Assembly (NCBI RefSeq): GCF_023155275.1
Contig: NZ_JALMUV010000036.1
Span: forward strand, 24,815 to 88,814
DNA from: Streptomyces rhizoryzae
Lineage (GTDB): Bacteria > Actinomycetota > Actinomycetes > Streptomycetales > Streptomycetaceae
DNA: 64,000 nucleotides
Reading direction: 5' to 3'
Shown here: positions 50,836-60,430 of the stretch, piece after piece
Layout of the letters: every line of letters starts with the position of its first letter
How positions within the stretch are numbered: position 1 is the first letter of the stretch
The notes under the pieces: generated by a model
Seen by the model: only the letters and a program-made list of their open reading frames with translations
The model's database searches: none
Told to the model about the DNA's origin: nothing
Program-made: the position numbers and the translations under genes

Positions 50836-51702
50836 ATGCAGGACGTGGTCACCGTGGGTGTCGACGGGACGCCGGAGGCGACGGCCGCGGTGCTCTGGGC
50901 GGCGCGCGAGGCGGAGTTGCGGCGGGCCCGGCTGCGGCTGCTGCACGCCTGGGTGCTGCTGGCACCGGAACCGGAACCCGACGTGCCGCCGGAGGACGAT
51001 CGGAACTTCTGGCCGCACCGGATCATCGGCGACGCCCGGGCGGCCGTCCGGGACCACCACCCGGCCCTCCCGGTGGACGAGGCCCTGGTCGCCAAGGACC
51101 CGCTGGCCGCGCTGGAGGAGGCGGCGGAGCAGTCGTGCCTGCTGGTCCTCGGCTCGCGCGACCTGGGCGGGCTGGCGCGCTACGTGATGGGCGAGACCGG
51201 CCTCCAGGTGGTGGCGCACACCGGTACGCCCACGGTGCTCGTCCGGGCCCGGCAGGGCGCGGCCCGGGCGCCGGACGCCCCGGTGACGGTGGCGCTGAGC
51301 CTGCACGAGCCGTGCGAGGCGCTGCTCTCGTTCGCGTTCGGCAGCGCGGCCCGGCGCGGTGCGCCGCTGCGGGTGGTGCACGGCCGGCACCTGCCGTCGT
51401 ACGCGTACAACCGGGGCGGCGGGGTGGAGCCGGTCGCCGCGCAGGAGGCGGTCGCGGACGCCCGGCGGGAACTGGCGACGGCGCTGCGGCCCTGGCGGGA
51501 GAGGTACCCGGAGGTGGTGGTGGACGGCCGGGTGGAGCTGGAGAGCCCGGCGCGGGCCCTGCTGCGGGACGCCGCGGACGCCGCCCTGCTGGTCGTCGGC
51601 CGCCGCCACAAACTGCGCTTCCCGGCGCCGCGGATCGGCCATGTCGTCCAGGCGGCGGTGCACCACGCACCGTGCCCGGTGGCGATCGTCCCGCACGAGT
51701 GA
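50836..51702 (+). CDS. Universal stress protein (tandem UspA)
   Basis: A 288-aa protein of two UspA domains: VTVGVDGTPEATAAVLWAAR opens the first and VTVALSLHEPCEALLSFAF the second. Each ends in the nucleotide-loop type sequence (LVLGSRDLGGLARYVMGETG; LVVGRRHKLRFPAPRIGH) and a VxVxP/VR strand. The second loop lacks the usual Gly-Ser/Thr, so only one site may bind ATP. First gene of the stress-like group; a terminator follows. Confidence 0.9.
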   Translation: MQDVVTVGVDGTPEATAAVLWAAREAELRRARLRLLHAWVLLAPEPEPDVPPEDDRNFWPHRIIGDARAAVRDHHPALPVDEALVAKDPLAALEEAAEQSCLLVLGSRDLGGLARYVMGETGLQVVAHTGTPTVLVRARQGAARAPDAPVTVALSLHEPCEALLSFAFGSAARRGAPLRVVHGRHLPSYAYNRGGGVEPVAAQEAVADARRELATALRPWRERYPEVVVDGRVELESPARALLRDAADAALLVVGRRHKLRFPAPRIGHVVQAAVHHAPCPVAIVPHE

Positions 51703-51710
51703 GCCGCCCG

Positions 51711-51769
51711 GCCCCCCGGGGGCGCGCCCGCACCCGGCCGCGCCCGGCACCGGCAGGCGCCCGGGGGGC
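51711..51769 (+). terminator. Terminator of the Usp gene
   Basis: Perfect 10-bp arms GCCCCCCGGG / CCCGGGGGGC with a long structured loop, followed by TTTGT. Confidence 0.65.
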
Positions 51770-51815
51770 TTTGTCCCAACAATGGGTGGCAGGGGCGAGC
51801 GCGGAGGTGAGCAGG

Positions 51816-52112
51816 GTGAAGAGCACCGAGTGGCGCGTGCGGCTGGTCCTGACCGAGGAGGACGGGACGACCCGGGCGCGGGTGGAGCTGGACACCGGGG
51901 GCCGGTCGCTCACCGGGCGCGGCCGGGCGCGTTGCAGCCCCGGGGACCCGGACGTCCCGGTGGTCGGTGACGAGCTGGCCGCCGGGCGGGCGATGCGGGA
52001 CCTCGCCGGGCAGCTGCTCCGGCTCGCCGACCACGACCTGGCGGGCGCCGGTGTCGCGCCCCCGGAGCCCGAGCGGCGCACCGTCTACGGCTGGGCGAGC
52101 GAGCCGGCCTGA
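51816..52112 (+). CDS. DUF1876 (dsRBD-like) small protein
   Basis: A 98-aa protein beginning STEWRVRLVLTEEDGTTRAR, matching the actinobacterial DUF1876 family that is often found beside universal stress and dormancy genes. The ends of the fold, VVGDELAAGRAMRDLAGQLL, are readable. Start GTG 51816 follows GGAGG at 8 nt. Role unknown; an RNA-binding-like fold has been proposed for the family. Confidence 0.82.
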   Translation: MKSTEWRVRLVLTEEDGTTRARVELDTGGRSLTGRGRARCSPGDPDVPVVGDELAAGRAMRDLAGQLLRLADHDLAGAGVAPPEPERRTVYGWASEPA

Positions 52113-52189
52113 CGCCGCCGGCGGGCCTGGCGGCGGCGGCCGCGCGGCCCGGCCCGGCGGGCGCGGCCCGGTGCGGGAAGGAGCCGGCG

Positions 52190-53551
52190 ATGCCGGAGGC
52201 GACGAGGGCCGGTCCGACCACGACCGACCTGTACGAAGTGTCCATGGCCCTGTCGTACCTGCGCGAGGGCATGACCCGGCCGGCCGCGTTCAGCTGCTTC
52301 GTCCGGGACCTGCCGCCCGGCCGGGGGTTCCTGGTCGCCGCGGGGGCGGAGCCGGTACTGGACTTCCTGGCCCGCTACCGGCTCGGGCCGGCGGAGATCG
52401 AGGTGTTCGCTGAGGCGATGCGCCGGCCGCCGCGCGAGCTGGCGCCGCTGCTGGGCCTGCGCTTCACCGGGGAGGTGCGGGCGGTCCCGGAGGGCCGGGT
52501 GGTGCTGCCCGGGGAGCCGCTGCTGGAGATCACCGCGCCGCTGCCCCAGGCGCAGCTGGCCGAGACCTTCGTGCTGAACCAGCTCAGCCACCAGACCGCC
52601 GTCGCCGCCAAGTGCGCGCGCTGTGTGCTGGCGGCCCGCGGGCGCCCGGTGGTGGATTTCTCGCTGCGGCGCACCCACGGCACCGAGGCCGGGTTCCAGG
52701 CGGCGCGGCTGGCGGCGATGGCCGGTTTCGCGGGGACCAGCAACGTCGCGGCGGCGCACGCCGAGCGGCTGCCGGCGGTCGGCACCATGGCGCACTCCTA
52801 CGTGGAGGCGTTCGAGGACGAGGAGGCGGCGTTCCTGGCGTTCGCCCGCGCGCACCCGGGGCCGGTGACGTTCCTGGTGGACACCTACGACACCGATTCC
52901 GGGGTGGCGGCCGCGGCCCGGGTGCTGCACGCGCTGGGGCGGTCCGCGGGGTCGGCGGTCCGGCTGGACAGCGGTGACCTGGCGGCGCAGGCGTTCCGGG
53001 CGCGGGCGATGCTGGACCGGGCCGAGCTGCCGGAGGTGCGGATCGTGGCCAGCGGCGGGCTGGACGAGTTCGCGGTGGACGACCTGGTGCGGTCCGGGGC
53101 GCCGATCGACGTGTTCGCGGTGGGCACCCGGATCGGGGTGAGCGCGGACGCGCCGTACCTCGACTCGGCGTACAAGCTGGTCGCCTACGACGGGCGGCCG
53201 GTGATGAAGCTGTCGGCGGCGAAGGTGTCCGCGCCCGGCCGGAAGCAGGTGTTCCGGGGGCCGGGGTGCCGCGATGTGATCGGACTGGCCGAGGAGCCGG
53301 CGCCGCCGGGCACCGTGCCGCTGCTGGAGACGCTGATGCGGGGCGGGGTGCGGTGCGCGCCGCGGAGCCCGCTGGCGGACGCCCGGGCCCGGCTGGCCGC
53401 GGACCTCGCGGAGCTGCCGGCGGCGGCCCGCGCCATCCGGTCGCCGGTCCCGGTGCGGCCGTCGGTCTCGCCGCCGCTGGCCGCCCTCACGGACCGGGTG
53501 CGGCAGCGCATCGAACGGGCGGTCCTGGCACCGTACGGGCACTTCACCTGA
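52190..53551 (+). CDS. pncB: Nicotinate phosphoribosyltransferase
   Basis: Salvages nicotinate to nicotinate mononucleotide for NAD synthesis. The 453-aa protein has TTTDLYEVSMALSYL at the N-terminus, DFSLRRTHGTEAG (phosphoribosyl-binding region), TSNVAAAHAERLPAVGTMAHS and VDTYDTDSGV, and RLDSGDL plus VASGGLDEF, all diagnostic. It carries a good GGAAGGAG site. It stands between stress genes, and a paralogue of a housekeeping pncB may exist elsewhere; in mycobacteria pncB2 belongs to the dormancy regulon. Confidence 0.93.
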   Translation: MPEATRAGPTTTDLYEVSMALSYLREGMTRPAAFSCFVRDLPPGRGFLVAAGAEPVLDFLARYRLGPAEIEVFAEAMRRPPRELAPLLGLRFTGEVRAVPEGRVVLPGEPLLEITAPLPQAQLAETFVLNQLSHQTAVAAKCARCVLAARGRPVVDFSLRRTHGTEAGFQAARLAAMAGFAGTSNVAAAHAERLPAVGTMAHSYVEAFEDEEAAFLAFARAHPGPVTFLVDTYDTDSGVAAAARVLHALGRSAGSAVRLDSGDLAAQAFRARAMLDRAELPEVRIVASGGLDEFAVDDLVRSGAPIDVFAVGTRIGVSADAPYLDSAYKLVAYDGRPVMKLSAAKVSAPGRKQVFRGPGCRDVIGLAEEPAPPGTVPLLETLMRGGVRCAPRSPLADARARLAADLAELPAAARAIRSPVPVRPSVSPPLAALTDRVRQRIERAVLAPYGHFT

Positions 53552-53573
53552 CGGCCGTGCCGGCGCCGGGCCC

Positions 53574-53601
53574 GGGGCGCCCGCCCGGGCCGGGCGGCCC
53601 C
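53574..53601. terminator. Bidirectional hairpin between pncB and Usp
   Basis: GGGGCGCCCG and CGGGCGGCCCC pair with one bulge across a 7-nt loop, in the convergent gap between pncB and the second Usp gene. Confidence 0.5.
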
Positions 53602-53613
53602 GGCCGGCGCCGC

Positions 53614-54480
53614 TCAGCCGCGCGGGACCACCGCGACCGGGCAGGCGGCGTGGTGCAGTGCGGCGTGCCCGGTCCGGCCCAGCTGGAGGCCGAAGTGGCC
53701 GTGCCGCCCGCGGGCGCCGAGGACCAGCAGGTCGGCGGCGGCCGAGCGCCGGACCAGCACCCGGTGCGGCGGGCCCGCCACGGTGGTGCGGCGCACGTGC
53801 ACCGTGGGGTGCGCCTCGGCCTCCTCCGCCACCACCGCGTCGACCAGTTCCGACGCCTGGTGCTCGTAGTGGTGCTCGGGGCCGGTGGCCCGCTCCGCGC
53901 GGTCGGCGGGCCCGTAACCGGGGCTGTGCCAGGCGCGCACCGCGTCCAGGACGCAGCCGCGGGCCTCCGCCTCCCGGAAGGCGAAGCGGACCGCGGCGGA
54001 GCCCTTCGCGGTGTCGCCGACGCCGAGCAGGACCCGGCCGTGGGTGCCCTCCAGGCCGGCCCGGTCGCCGCGGACCACCACCACCGGGTGGTGCGCCCGG
54101 GCCGCCACCGACAGGCTCACCGAGCCCAGCAGCAGATCGGCGAACTCCCCGTGCCCCTTGGAGCCGAGCACCACCGCCGTGGCATACGGGGCCTCCCGCA
54201 GCAGCGCGCTCACCGGGTCGTCGGCCAGGACCTGGACGGTGACCTCGACCTCGGGGTTGCGGCGGGCGGCGCGGTCGGCGGCGACCGCCACGATCCGGTC
54301 GGCGATCGCCTGCTCGGCGGAGACCGGCCCCTCGGGCGCCACCCCCTCGTAGCGCTCGTAGCGGGACGCGTGGACCACCCGCAGCGGGAGGCCGTGGCGG
54401 GCCGCCGCGTCCACCGCCCAGTCCAGGGCGCGCAGCCCGGTGTCCGTTCCGTCCACGCCTACGACCAGGGGGAGTTCCAT
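53614..54480 (-). CDS. Universal stress protein (tandem UspA)
   Basis: A 288-aa tandem UspA protein. The first domain has LVVGVDGTDTGLRALDWAVD and the ATP loop GSKGHGEFADLLLGS (G-2x-G-9x-GS intact); in the second, GARGRHGHFGLQLGR has Arg in place of the final Ser/Thr. ATG 54480 is chosen; an in-frame ATG at about 54532 would add a basic leader. It is convergent with pncB and divergent from the phosphatase. Confidence 0.9.
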   Translation of the reverse strand: MELPLVVGVDGTDTGLRALDWAVDAAARHGLPLRVVHASRYERYEGVAPEGPVSAEQAIADRIVAVAADRAARRNPEVEVTVQVLADDPVSALLREAPYATAVVLGSKGHGEFADLLLGSVSLSVAARAHHPVVVVRGDRAGLEGTHGRVLLGVGDTAKGSAAVRFAFREAEARGCVLDAVRAWHSPGYGPADRAERATGPEHHYEHQASELVDAVVAEEAEAHPTVHVRRTTVAGPPHRVLVRRSAAADLLVLGARGRHGHFGLQLGRTGHAALHHAACPVAVVPRG

Positions 54481-54678
54481 CGTCCCCACCGCCTTCCGCC
54501 GCCGGGACCGCGGCCGTGCCGGTAGTTCCATCGTGGGCCCGGGGGCCGGGTGCGCGCCAGGGCCGTCCGGCACCCGCCCGGCGGGGCGCGCGGCGGCAGG
54601 AGCGGCCCCGGCCCGGATGTCGTGGTGCCATGGAAGGACGAGTCCGCTGGAGGATCTGCCGAAGGGATCGATCCGGTC

Positions 54679-55440
54679 ATGTCCGCCGCAGTGCCGCCGG
54701 CCGGTCCGCGCCCGCTGCGGGCCGTGGTCCTCGACACCGACGGGGTGCTCACCGACTCGGCGGGGCTGCACGCCGCGGCCTGGCAGGAGGCGTTCGACGC
54801 GTGTCTGGCGGCGGTGGGCGGGCAGCGGCCGTTCGACCCGGTGGACGACTACCTGCGCTTCGTCGACGGCCGGTCCCGGAGGGACGGTGCGGCGGCGTTC
54901 CTGGCTTCCCGGGGGCTGGACCTGCCGCCGGGCGGGCCCGGTGACCCGCCGGGCACCGGCACGGTCGCGGCGGTCGCGGCCCGCAAGGACGCGGCGTTCA
55001 CCGCGCGGCTGCGGGAGCACGGCGCGCCGGCCTGGCCGGGCGGGGTGCGGCTGCTGCGGGCGGCGCGCGCGGCGGGCGTGCGGTGCGCGGCGGTCTCCGC
55101 GTCCCGGCACGCCACCGAGGTGCTGGCCGCGGCGGGGCTGCTGCCGCTGCTGGAGGTGGTGGTGGACGGCAACGAGGCGGCCCGGCTGGGGCTGCCGGGC
55201 AAACCGGACCCGGCGCTCTTCACGGAGGCGGCCCGGCGGCTGGGGGTGCCGCCCCGGGAGGCCGCGGTGGTGGAGGACGCGGCGGCCGGGGTGGAGGCGG
55301 GCCGCCGCGGCGGTTTCGGGCTGGTCGTCGGCGTGGCCCGGGGCGGCGGCCCGGAGCACGCGGCCGAGCTCCGCCGCCGCGGCGCCGATGTGGTGGTCGG
55401 CGACCCCGGCGACCTGCTGGCGCCCGGGGCGGTCCCGTGA
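54679..55440 (+). CDS. Beta-phosphoglucomutase-like HAD hydrolase
   Basis: A 253-aa HAD protein: motif I VVLDTDGVLTDS (Asp19, Asp21), a helical cap, motif III-like GKPDPALFTEAARRLGV and motif IV VVEDAAAGVEAGRRGGF. Cap sequence LHAAAWQEAF and the linked GH65 gene indicate beta-phosphoglucomutase, which interconverts beta-glucose-1-phosphate and glucose-6-phosphate. Stop and next start overlap as GTGA, so the two are coupled and act in one pathway. Confidence 0.88.
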   Translation: MSAAVPPAGPRPLRAVVLDTDGVLTDSAGLHAAAWQEAFDACLAAVGGQRPFDPVDDYLRFVDGRSRRDGAAAFLASRGLDLPPGGPGDPPGTGTVAAVAARKDAAFTARLREHGAPAWPGGVRLLRAARAAGVRCAAVSASRHATEVLAAAGLLPLLEVVVDGNEAARLGLPGKPDPALFTEAARRLGVPPREAAVVEDAAAGVEAGRRGGFGLVVGVARGGGPEHAAELRRRGADVVVGDPGDLLAPGAVP

Positions 55441-57842
55441 CGGCGCCGGCCTGGACCTGGACGTACGAGGGGTACGACGCCGGGGCGGAGCGGCTGCGGG
55501 AGGCGCTGTGCACGCTCGGCAACGGCCGGTTCGCCACCCGCGGCGCCGCACCGGAGACCCGCTGCGGCCCGGCGCACTACCCGGGCACCTACGCGGCCGG
55601 CGTCTACAACCGGCTGACCTCCACCGTCGCCGGCCGCCCGGTGGAGAACGAGGACCTGGTCAACCTGCCCGACTGGCTGCCGCTGAGCTACCGCATCCGC
55701 CCGGCCGGCGACTCCGCCCCCGGCCCGTGGCTGTTCCCCGACCACCCGCAGCTGACCGGCCACCGCCGGACCCTGGACCTGCGCCGCGGCACCCTGACCC
55801 GCTGGTCGTCCTACGAGGACGGCGCGGGGCGGCGGCTGACGGTGACCGAGCGGCGGCTGGTGCACATGGCGGAGCCGGACCTGGCCGTGCAGCGCACGGT
55901 CTTCACGGCCGAGGGCTGGTCCGGCGAGGTGGAGGTGGCGGCCGGTCTGGACGGCGACGTCCGCAACACCGGCGTGGCCCGCTACCAGGAGCTGGACGGC
56001 GTCCACCTCACCGGCTGGGAGACCGGCGCCGGGGACGACGGGGTGGTGTGGCTGAGCTGCCGCACCCGCACCTCCGGCACCGGTATCGCCCTGGCCGCCC
56101 GGACCCGCGCCGCGCCGCGCGGCGGCACCGCCCGCACCGACCTGACCGCGCGCCGGGCCTGGCGGGTGCTGACCGTCCCGCTCGCCCCCGGCACCCCGGC
56201 GACCGTCGACAAGACGGTGGCGCTGCACACCTCCTCGGACCGGGCCCGCGCCGCGCCGCTGCCCGCCGCGCTGGAGGCGGTCCGCCGGGCCCCGGCGGTG
56301 CCCCGGCTGCTGGCCTCGCACCACCGGGCCTGGCAGCACCTGTGGCGGCAGGTGCGGCTGGACGTCCCCGGGGAGGCCGGCCGGATCCTGCGGCTGCACC
56401 TGTTCCACCTGCTCCAGACCGTCTCGCCGCACACCGCGCGGCTGGACGTCGGGGTGCCGGCCCGCGGTCTGCACGGCGAGGCGTACCGGGGGCACGTCTT
56501 CTGGGACGAGCTGTTCGTGCTGCCGTTCCTCAACCTGCACCTGCCGGAGGTGTCCCGGGCGCTGCTGGCGTACCGCCACCGCCGCCTGCCGGCCGCCCGG
56601 CAGGCGGCGCGGGAGGCGGGCCGGGCGGGGGCGATGTATCCGTGGCAGAGCGGCAGCGACGGCCGCGAGGAGACCCAGCAGATGCACCTCAACCCCCGCT
56701 CGGGCCACTGGCTGCCGGACCACTCGCGCCTCCAGCACCACGTCGGTTCCGCGGTCGCGTACAACATCTGGCAGTACTGGCAGGCCAGCGGTGACACCGG
56801 GTTCCTGCACACCCGGGGCGCGGAGATGCTGCTGGAGATCGCGCGGTTCTGGGCGTCCGCGGCGGACTGGGACCGGGACCTGGGCCGCTACCGGATCCGC
56901 GGGGTGGTCGGCCCCGACGAGTACCACGACGCCTACCCGGGCGCCGGGCGGCCCGGACTGGACGACAACGCGTACACCAACGTCACCGCCGCCTGGGTGC
57001 TGGCGCGGGCGCTGGAGCTGTGCCGGACGCTCCCGGAGGCCCGCCGCCGGCCGCTCTTCGAACGGCTGGCCCTCTCGCACGACGAGCGCCAGTACTGGGA
57101 CGACGTCGCGCACCGCCTCCACGTGCCGTACCACCGCGGGGTGATCAGCCAGTTCGCGGGCTACGGGGAGCTGGCCGAACTGGACTGGGCCGGCTACCGC
57201 GCCCGGTACGGCGACATCCGGCGGCTGGACCGGATCCTGGAGTCCGAGGGCGACACCGTCAACCGCTACCAGGCGTCCAAGCAGGCCGATGTGCTGATGC
57301 TGGGCTACCTCTTCTCCCCCGCCGAACTCGCCGGTGTCTTCGACCAGTTGGGGTACCGTCTCGACGACGCCGTGTGGCGGGCGACGGTCGACCACTACCT
57401 GCACCGCACCTGCCACGGCTCGACGCTGAGCGCCGTGGTGCACGCCTGGGTGCTGGCCCGGGTGCGGCGCGACGACGCCTGGACGTACTGCGAGGAGGCG
57501 CTCACCGGGGACATCGCGGACGTCCAGGGCGGCACCACCGCGGAGGGCATCCACCTGGGCGCGATGGCCGGCACGCTGGATTTCGTCCAGCGCGGGATGA
57601 CCGGTCTGGAGACCCGGGACCGCGCCCTGTGGCTGGATCCGGCGCCGATCCCCCAGCTGTCGAAGTTCGGGGTGCGGTTCCGCTACCGCCGGCACCGGGA
57701 CATCGACCTGCGGATCCGCGCCGACCGGGTCCGGCTCACCGTCCCGGACTCCGAACACGCCGCGGTGCGGGCCCGGTTGCGCGGCCGCCCGTTCACCGTG
57801 GCACCGGGCACGACCCGGGAGCTCGACCTGCCGGAGACCTGA
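55437..57842 (+). CDS. Glycoside hydrolase family 65 disaccharide phosphorylase
   Basis: An 801-aa GH65 enzyme, cleaving an alpha-glucobiose (maltose, trehalose or kojibiose type) with phosphate to give beta-glucose-1-phosphate. Readable parts are the N-terminal beta-sandwich (GNGRFATRGA), the central (alpha/alpha)6 barrel with GHVFWDELFVLPF, WQSGSDGREETQQ, and GVVGPDEYHDAY, whose Glu495 is the general acid; KQADVLML and HGSTLSAVVHAW follow. Its product feeds the coupled beta-phosphoglucomutase. Exact substrate undetermined. Confidence 0.92.
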   Translation: MTAPAWTWTYEGYDAGAERLREALCTLGNGRFATRGAAPETRCGPAHYPGTYAAGVYNRLTSTVAGRPVENEDLVNLPDWLPLSYRIRPAGDSAPGPWLFPDHPQLTGHRRTLDLRRGTLTRWSSYEDGAGRRLTVTERRLVHMAEPDLAVQRTVFTAEGWSGEVEVAAGLDGDVRNTGVARYQELDGVHLTGWETGAGDDGVVWLSCRTRTSGTGIALAARTRAAPRGGTARTDLTARRAWRVLTVPLAPGTPATVDKTVALHTSSDRARAAPLPAALEAVRRAPAVPRLLASHHRAWQHLWRQVRLDVPGEAGRILRLHLFHLLQTVSPHTARLDVGVPARGLHGEAYRGHVFWDELFVLPFLNLHLPEVSRALLAYRHRRLPAARQAAREAGRAGAMYPWQSGSDGREETQQMHLNPRSGHWLPDHSRLQHHVGSAVAYNIWQYWQASGDTGFLHTRGAEMLLEIARFWASAADWDRDLGRYRIRGVVGPDEYHDAYPGAGRPGLDDNAYTNVTAAWVLARALELCRTLPEARRRPLFERLALSHDERQYWDDVAHRLHVPYHRGVISQFAGYGELAELDWAGYRARYGDIRRLDRILESEGDTVNRYQASKQADVLMLGYLFSPAELAGVFDQLGYRLDDAVWRATVDHYLHRTCHGSTLSAVVHAWVLARVRRDDAWTYCEEALTGDIADVQGGTTAEGIHLGAMAGTLDFVQRGMTGLETRDRALWLDPAPIPQLSKFGVRFRYRRHRDIDLRIRADRVRLTVPDSEHAAVRARLRGRPFTVAPGTTRELDLPET

Positions 57843-57851
57843 CCGGGCGGC

Positions 57852-57881
57852 GGGCGGCGGCGGTGCGCGCGGCCGCCGCCC
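57852..57881. terminator. Bidirectional terminator
   Basis: Perfect 10-bp arms GGGCGGCGGC / GCCGCCGCCC with a 10-nt loop in the 45-bp convergent gap between GH65 and the APC gene; flanking bases extend it. Confidence 0.7.
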
Positions 57882-57887
57882 CGCCCG

Positions 57888-59435
57888 TCAGCCGTCCGCC
57901 GCCCCCGCCCCGCTCGCCTCGCCCGCCCGCCGCTCTCCCGCGCCCGGCTCCGCGCCGCCCGGGACCGCCTCACCCGGTGCGGCCGCGCCCGGACCGGTCC
58001 CGTCCGGCTCCGGTGCGCGCAGGTACGGCTCGCTGATCCGCTTCGGGCCGAACGGCCACTCCCGCTCGTGCCGGGCCCAGACCAGGAACGCCGCCAGCCC
58101 GGCCGCGACCCAGGCCAGGGACCATTCGATCGGGTGCCGGCCGGGCGCGTTGGCGTCCGCGTAGCCGTAGATGACCAGCCAGCCGACCAGCGCGACCAGG
58201 CTGGGCAGCGGGTAGAGCCACATCCGGTACGGGCGGCGCAGCGCCGGCTGCCGGCGGCGGAGCACGGTGACCGCGGCGACCTGGGCCAGCGACTGGACGA
58301 TCACCATCACCGTGGTCAGCAGCTGGATCACGGTCGTCAGATCGGTGTGCCGGCCGAGCAGGAAGCCCGCGGCCATGAGGCCGCCCATGGTGAGCAGGCC
58401 GAGCACGGGGAAGCGGTGGCGCGGGTGCAGCGTGCCGTACGGGCGGAAGAAGACCCGGTCCCGGGCCGCGTCGCAGGGCACCCGGGAGCCGCCCAGCAGC
58501 CCGGTCAGCACGGAGGCGACCGCGGTGACCAGGATGAGCACGGTGACCGCGCCGGCGGCGGTGCGGCCCCAGGTGCGCTCCAGCACGGCGGAGGCCACCG
58601 AGGAGCCGGCGGTGCTGTGCGGGTCGAGCATCTCCCGCCAGTCGACGACGCCGAGCGTGCCGATCTGGAGCAGCAGGTAGATGGCCATGATGCCGAGGAT
58701 GGAGAGGAGGATGGCCCGCGGGAGGGTGCGGCCGGGCCGGCGGATCTCGGCGCCCATGTAGGCGGTGGTGTTGTAGCCGAGGTAGTCGTAGACGCCGATG
58801 GTGAGCCCGCCGGCGAACCCGACCCAGAAGTGACCGGACGTCAGGTCCACCGCGTGCGCGGGGTAGGTGAACGCCCGCTCCGGGCTGAAGTGGGTGAACG
58901 CCGCGGCGATGACCAGTCCGACGGCGGCGATCATCACCGTCCACAGCACGACCGTGAGCCGGGCGATCCACTCCACCCGGCGCCACAGCAGCACCACGAT
59001 GCCCACCGTCACCGCCAGCCCCACCGCGTCGCCCTGCCCCGGGCTCATCCCCGGCCACAGATAGCCCAGGTACTGCACGAAGCCGATGACACCGGTGGAC
59101 ATTCCCAGCGGGATGAACAGCATCGCCGTCCACACGAACAGGAACGGCATCAGCTTCCCGGTGCGGTACTGGAACGCCTGCCGCAGGTAGACGTAGCTCC
59201 CGCCGGCCCCGGGCAGCGAGGCGCCCAGCTCCGCCCAGACCAGCCCGTCGGCGAGCGCCAGCACCGCTCCGGCCAGGAAGCCGATGACCGCCTGCGGGCC
59301 GCCGAACGCGGTCACCATCAGCGGGATGGTGACGAACGGCCCGATGCCGCACATCTGGCTCATGTTGATGGCGGTGGCCTGGAACAGCCCGATCCGGCGG
59401 ACGAAGCCCACCCGTTCCCCGAGGAGGTCCGGCAT
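57888..59435 (-). CDS. APC-superfamily amino acid permease
   Basis: A 515-aa permease with about 12 hydrophobic helices: ATAINMSQMCGIGPFVTIPL (broken helix 1), ELGASLPGAGGSYVYLRQAF, YLGYNTTAYMGAEIRRPGRT with the usual R-P motif, and a Gly/Ala/Pro-rich tail of about 45 residues after EWPFGPKRISEPYLRAP. Substrate not readable. The ATG at 59435 follows AAGGGG. It is unrelated to the APC protein at 7.4 kb beyond family. Confidence 0.87.
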   Translation of the reverse strand: MPDLLGERVGFVRRIGLFQATAINMSQMCGIGPFVTIPLMVTAFGGPQAVIGFLAGAVLALADGLVWAELGASLPGAGGSYVYLRQAFQYRTGKLMPFLFVWTAMLFIPLGMSTGVIGFVQYLGYLWPGMSPGQGDAVGLAVTVGIVVLLWRRVEWIARLTVVLWTVMIAAVGLVIAAAFTHFSPERAFTYPAHAVDLTSGHFWVGFAGGLTIGVYDYLGYNTTAYMGAEIRRPGRTLPRAILLSILGIMAIYLLLQIGTLGVVDWREMLDPHSTAGSSVASAVLERTWGRTAAGAVTVLILVTAVASVLTGLLGGSRVPCDAARDRVFFRPYGTLHPRHRFPVLGLLTMGGLMAAGFLLGRHTDLTTVIQLLTTVMVIVQSLAQVAAVTVLRRRQPALRRPYRMWLYPLPSLVALVGWLVIYGYADANAPGRHPIEWSLAWVAAGLAAFLVWARHEREWPFGPKRISEPYLRAPEPDGTGPGAAAPGEAVPGGAEPGAGERRAGEASGAGAADG

Positions 59436-59566
59436 CCCACAGCCCCTTCCCGTACCGGCGCGCGGCCCGGCCCGCGGCCCGTCCGCCGCCCAGGCTGGCA
59501 CGTCCCCGGCCCGCCGCGCACCGCCTTGGACCGAACCCGCCGCAGGAGGGCTCCCGCCCGCGCCCG

Positions 59567-60193
59567 CTACACCTCCGCGTACGCCTCCCCGCCCAGTTCC
59601 AGCCGCGCGGTGCCGGCCGTGGTGTCCGCCAGCCAGGCCCGGAACGCCGCCAGTTCGGCTTCCGGCAGGCCGACCTCGATCCGCACCTCGGCCCCGTAGG
59701 TCACCTCGCGGACCGCGCGCCCGGTGGTGCGCAGGTCGTTCTCCAGCCGGCCCGCGCGCTGGTGGTCGACGGTGACCGTCACCAGCCGGAACCTCTGCCG
59801 GGTCACCGTGCCCACCGCGTCCAGCGCCTCGCCCACCACGCCCCCGTACGCCCGGATCAGCCCGCCCGCGCCGAGCTTGACACCGCCGAAGTAGCGGGTG
59901 ACCACGGCGACCACGTAGCGCACCTCGCGCCGCACCAGCATCTGGAGCATCGGCACGCCGGCGGTGCCGCCCGGTTCCCCGTCGTCGCTGGCCTTCTGGA
60001 TCCCGCCGTCGGCCCCGAGGACGTACGCGAAGCAGTGGTGCCGGGCCGTCGGGTGCTCCTTGCGGACCCGCGCGATGACCGCCTGGGCCTCCTCCTCCGT
60101 CGCGGCCGGCGCCAGCGCGCACAGGAAGCGGGACTTGCTGATCTCGATCTCGTGGACGCCCGCACGGGCCACGGTCCGGTACTGGTCCTGCAT
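59567..60193 (-). CDS. IMPACT/YigZ-family protein
   Basis: A 208-aa protein with the UPF0029/IMPACT signature DDGEPGGTAGVPMLQML, an N-terminal KSRFLCALAPAATEEEAQAV fold and C-terminal DUF1949 part (RLVTVTVDHQRAGRLENDL). Eukaryotic IMPACT modulates GCN2; the bacterial role is unclear, possibly linked to translation or proline dipeptides. Minus-strand TAGGCT ends 6 nt before the ATG, indicating a leaderless transcript. Confidence 0.9.
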   Translation of the reverse strand: MQDQYRTVARAGVHEIEISKSRFLCALAPAATEEEAQAVIARVRKEHPTARHHCFAYVLGADGGIQKASDDGEPGGTAGVPMLQMLVRREVRYVVAVVTRYFGGVKLGAGGLIRAYGGVVGEALDAVGTVTRQRFRLVTVTVDHQRAGRLENDLRTTGRAVREVTYGAEVRIEVGLPEAELAAFRAWLADTTAGTARLELGGEAYAEV

Positions 60194-60430
60194 CCGACCA
60201 GCCTAAGCGCCGCCCGGCGGGGGCGGGCCGCGGCCCGGGGCCCCGCGCCGCGCTGCGGCATCCGCCGTACGGGCGCAGTGCGCACCGCCGGGCGGCGTAC
60301 CCGGGCCGTCCGCACGGTGCGTCGGGGAGACGTCCGGGGCGCCCGTGGGCACTGTGGCAAAGGCGGGGCCCGGCGTCCCCGGACGGTCCGGCGCCCCGCG
60401 GAACGGAACGGCGGCTCGGCGGAGGGCGTG

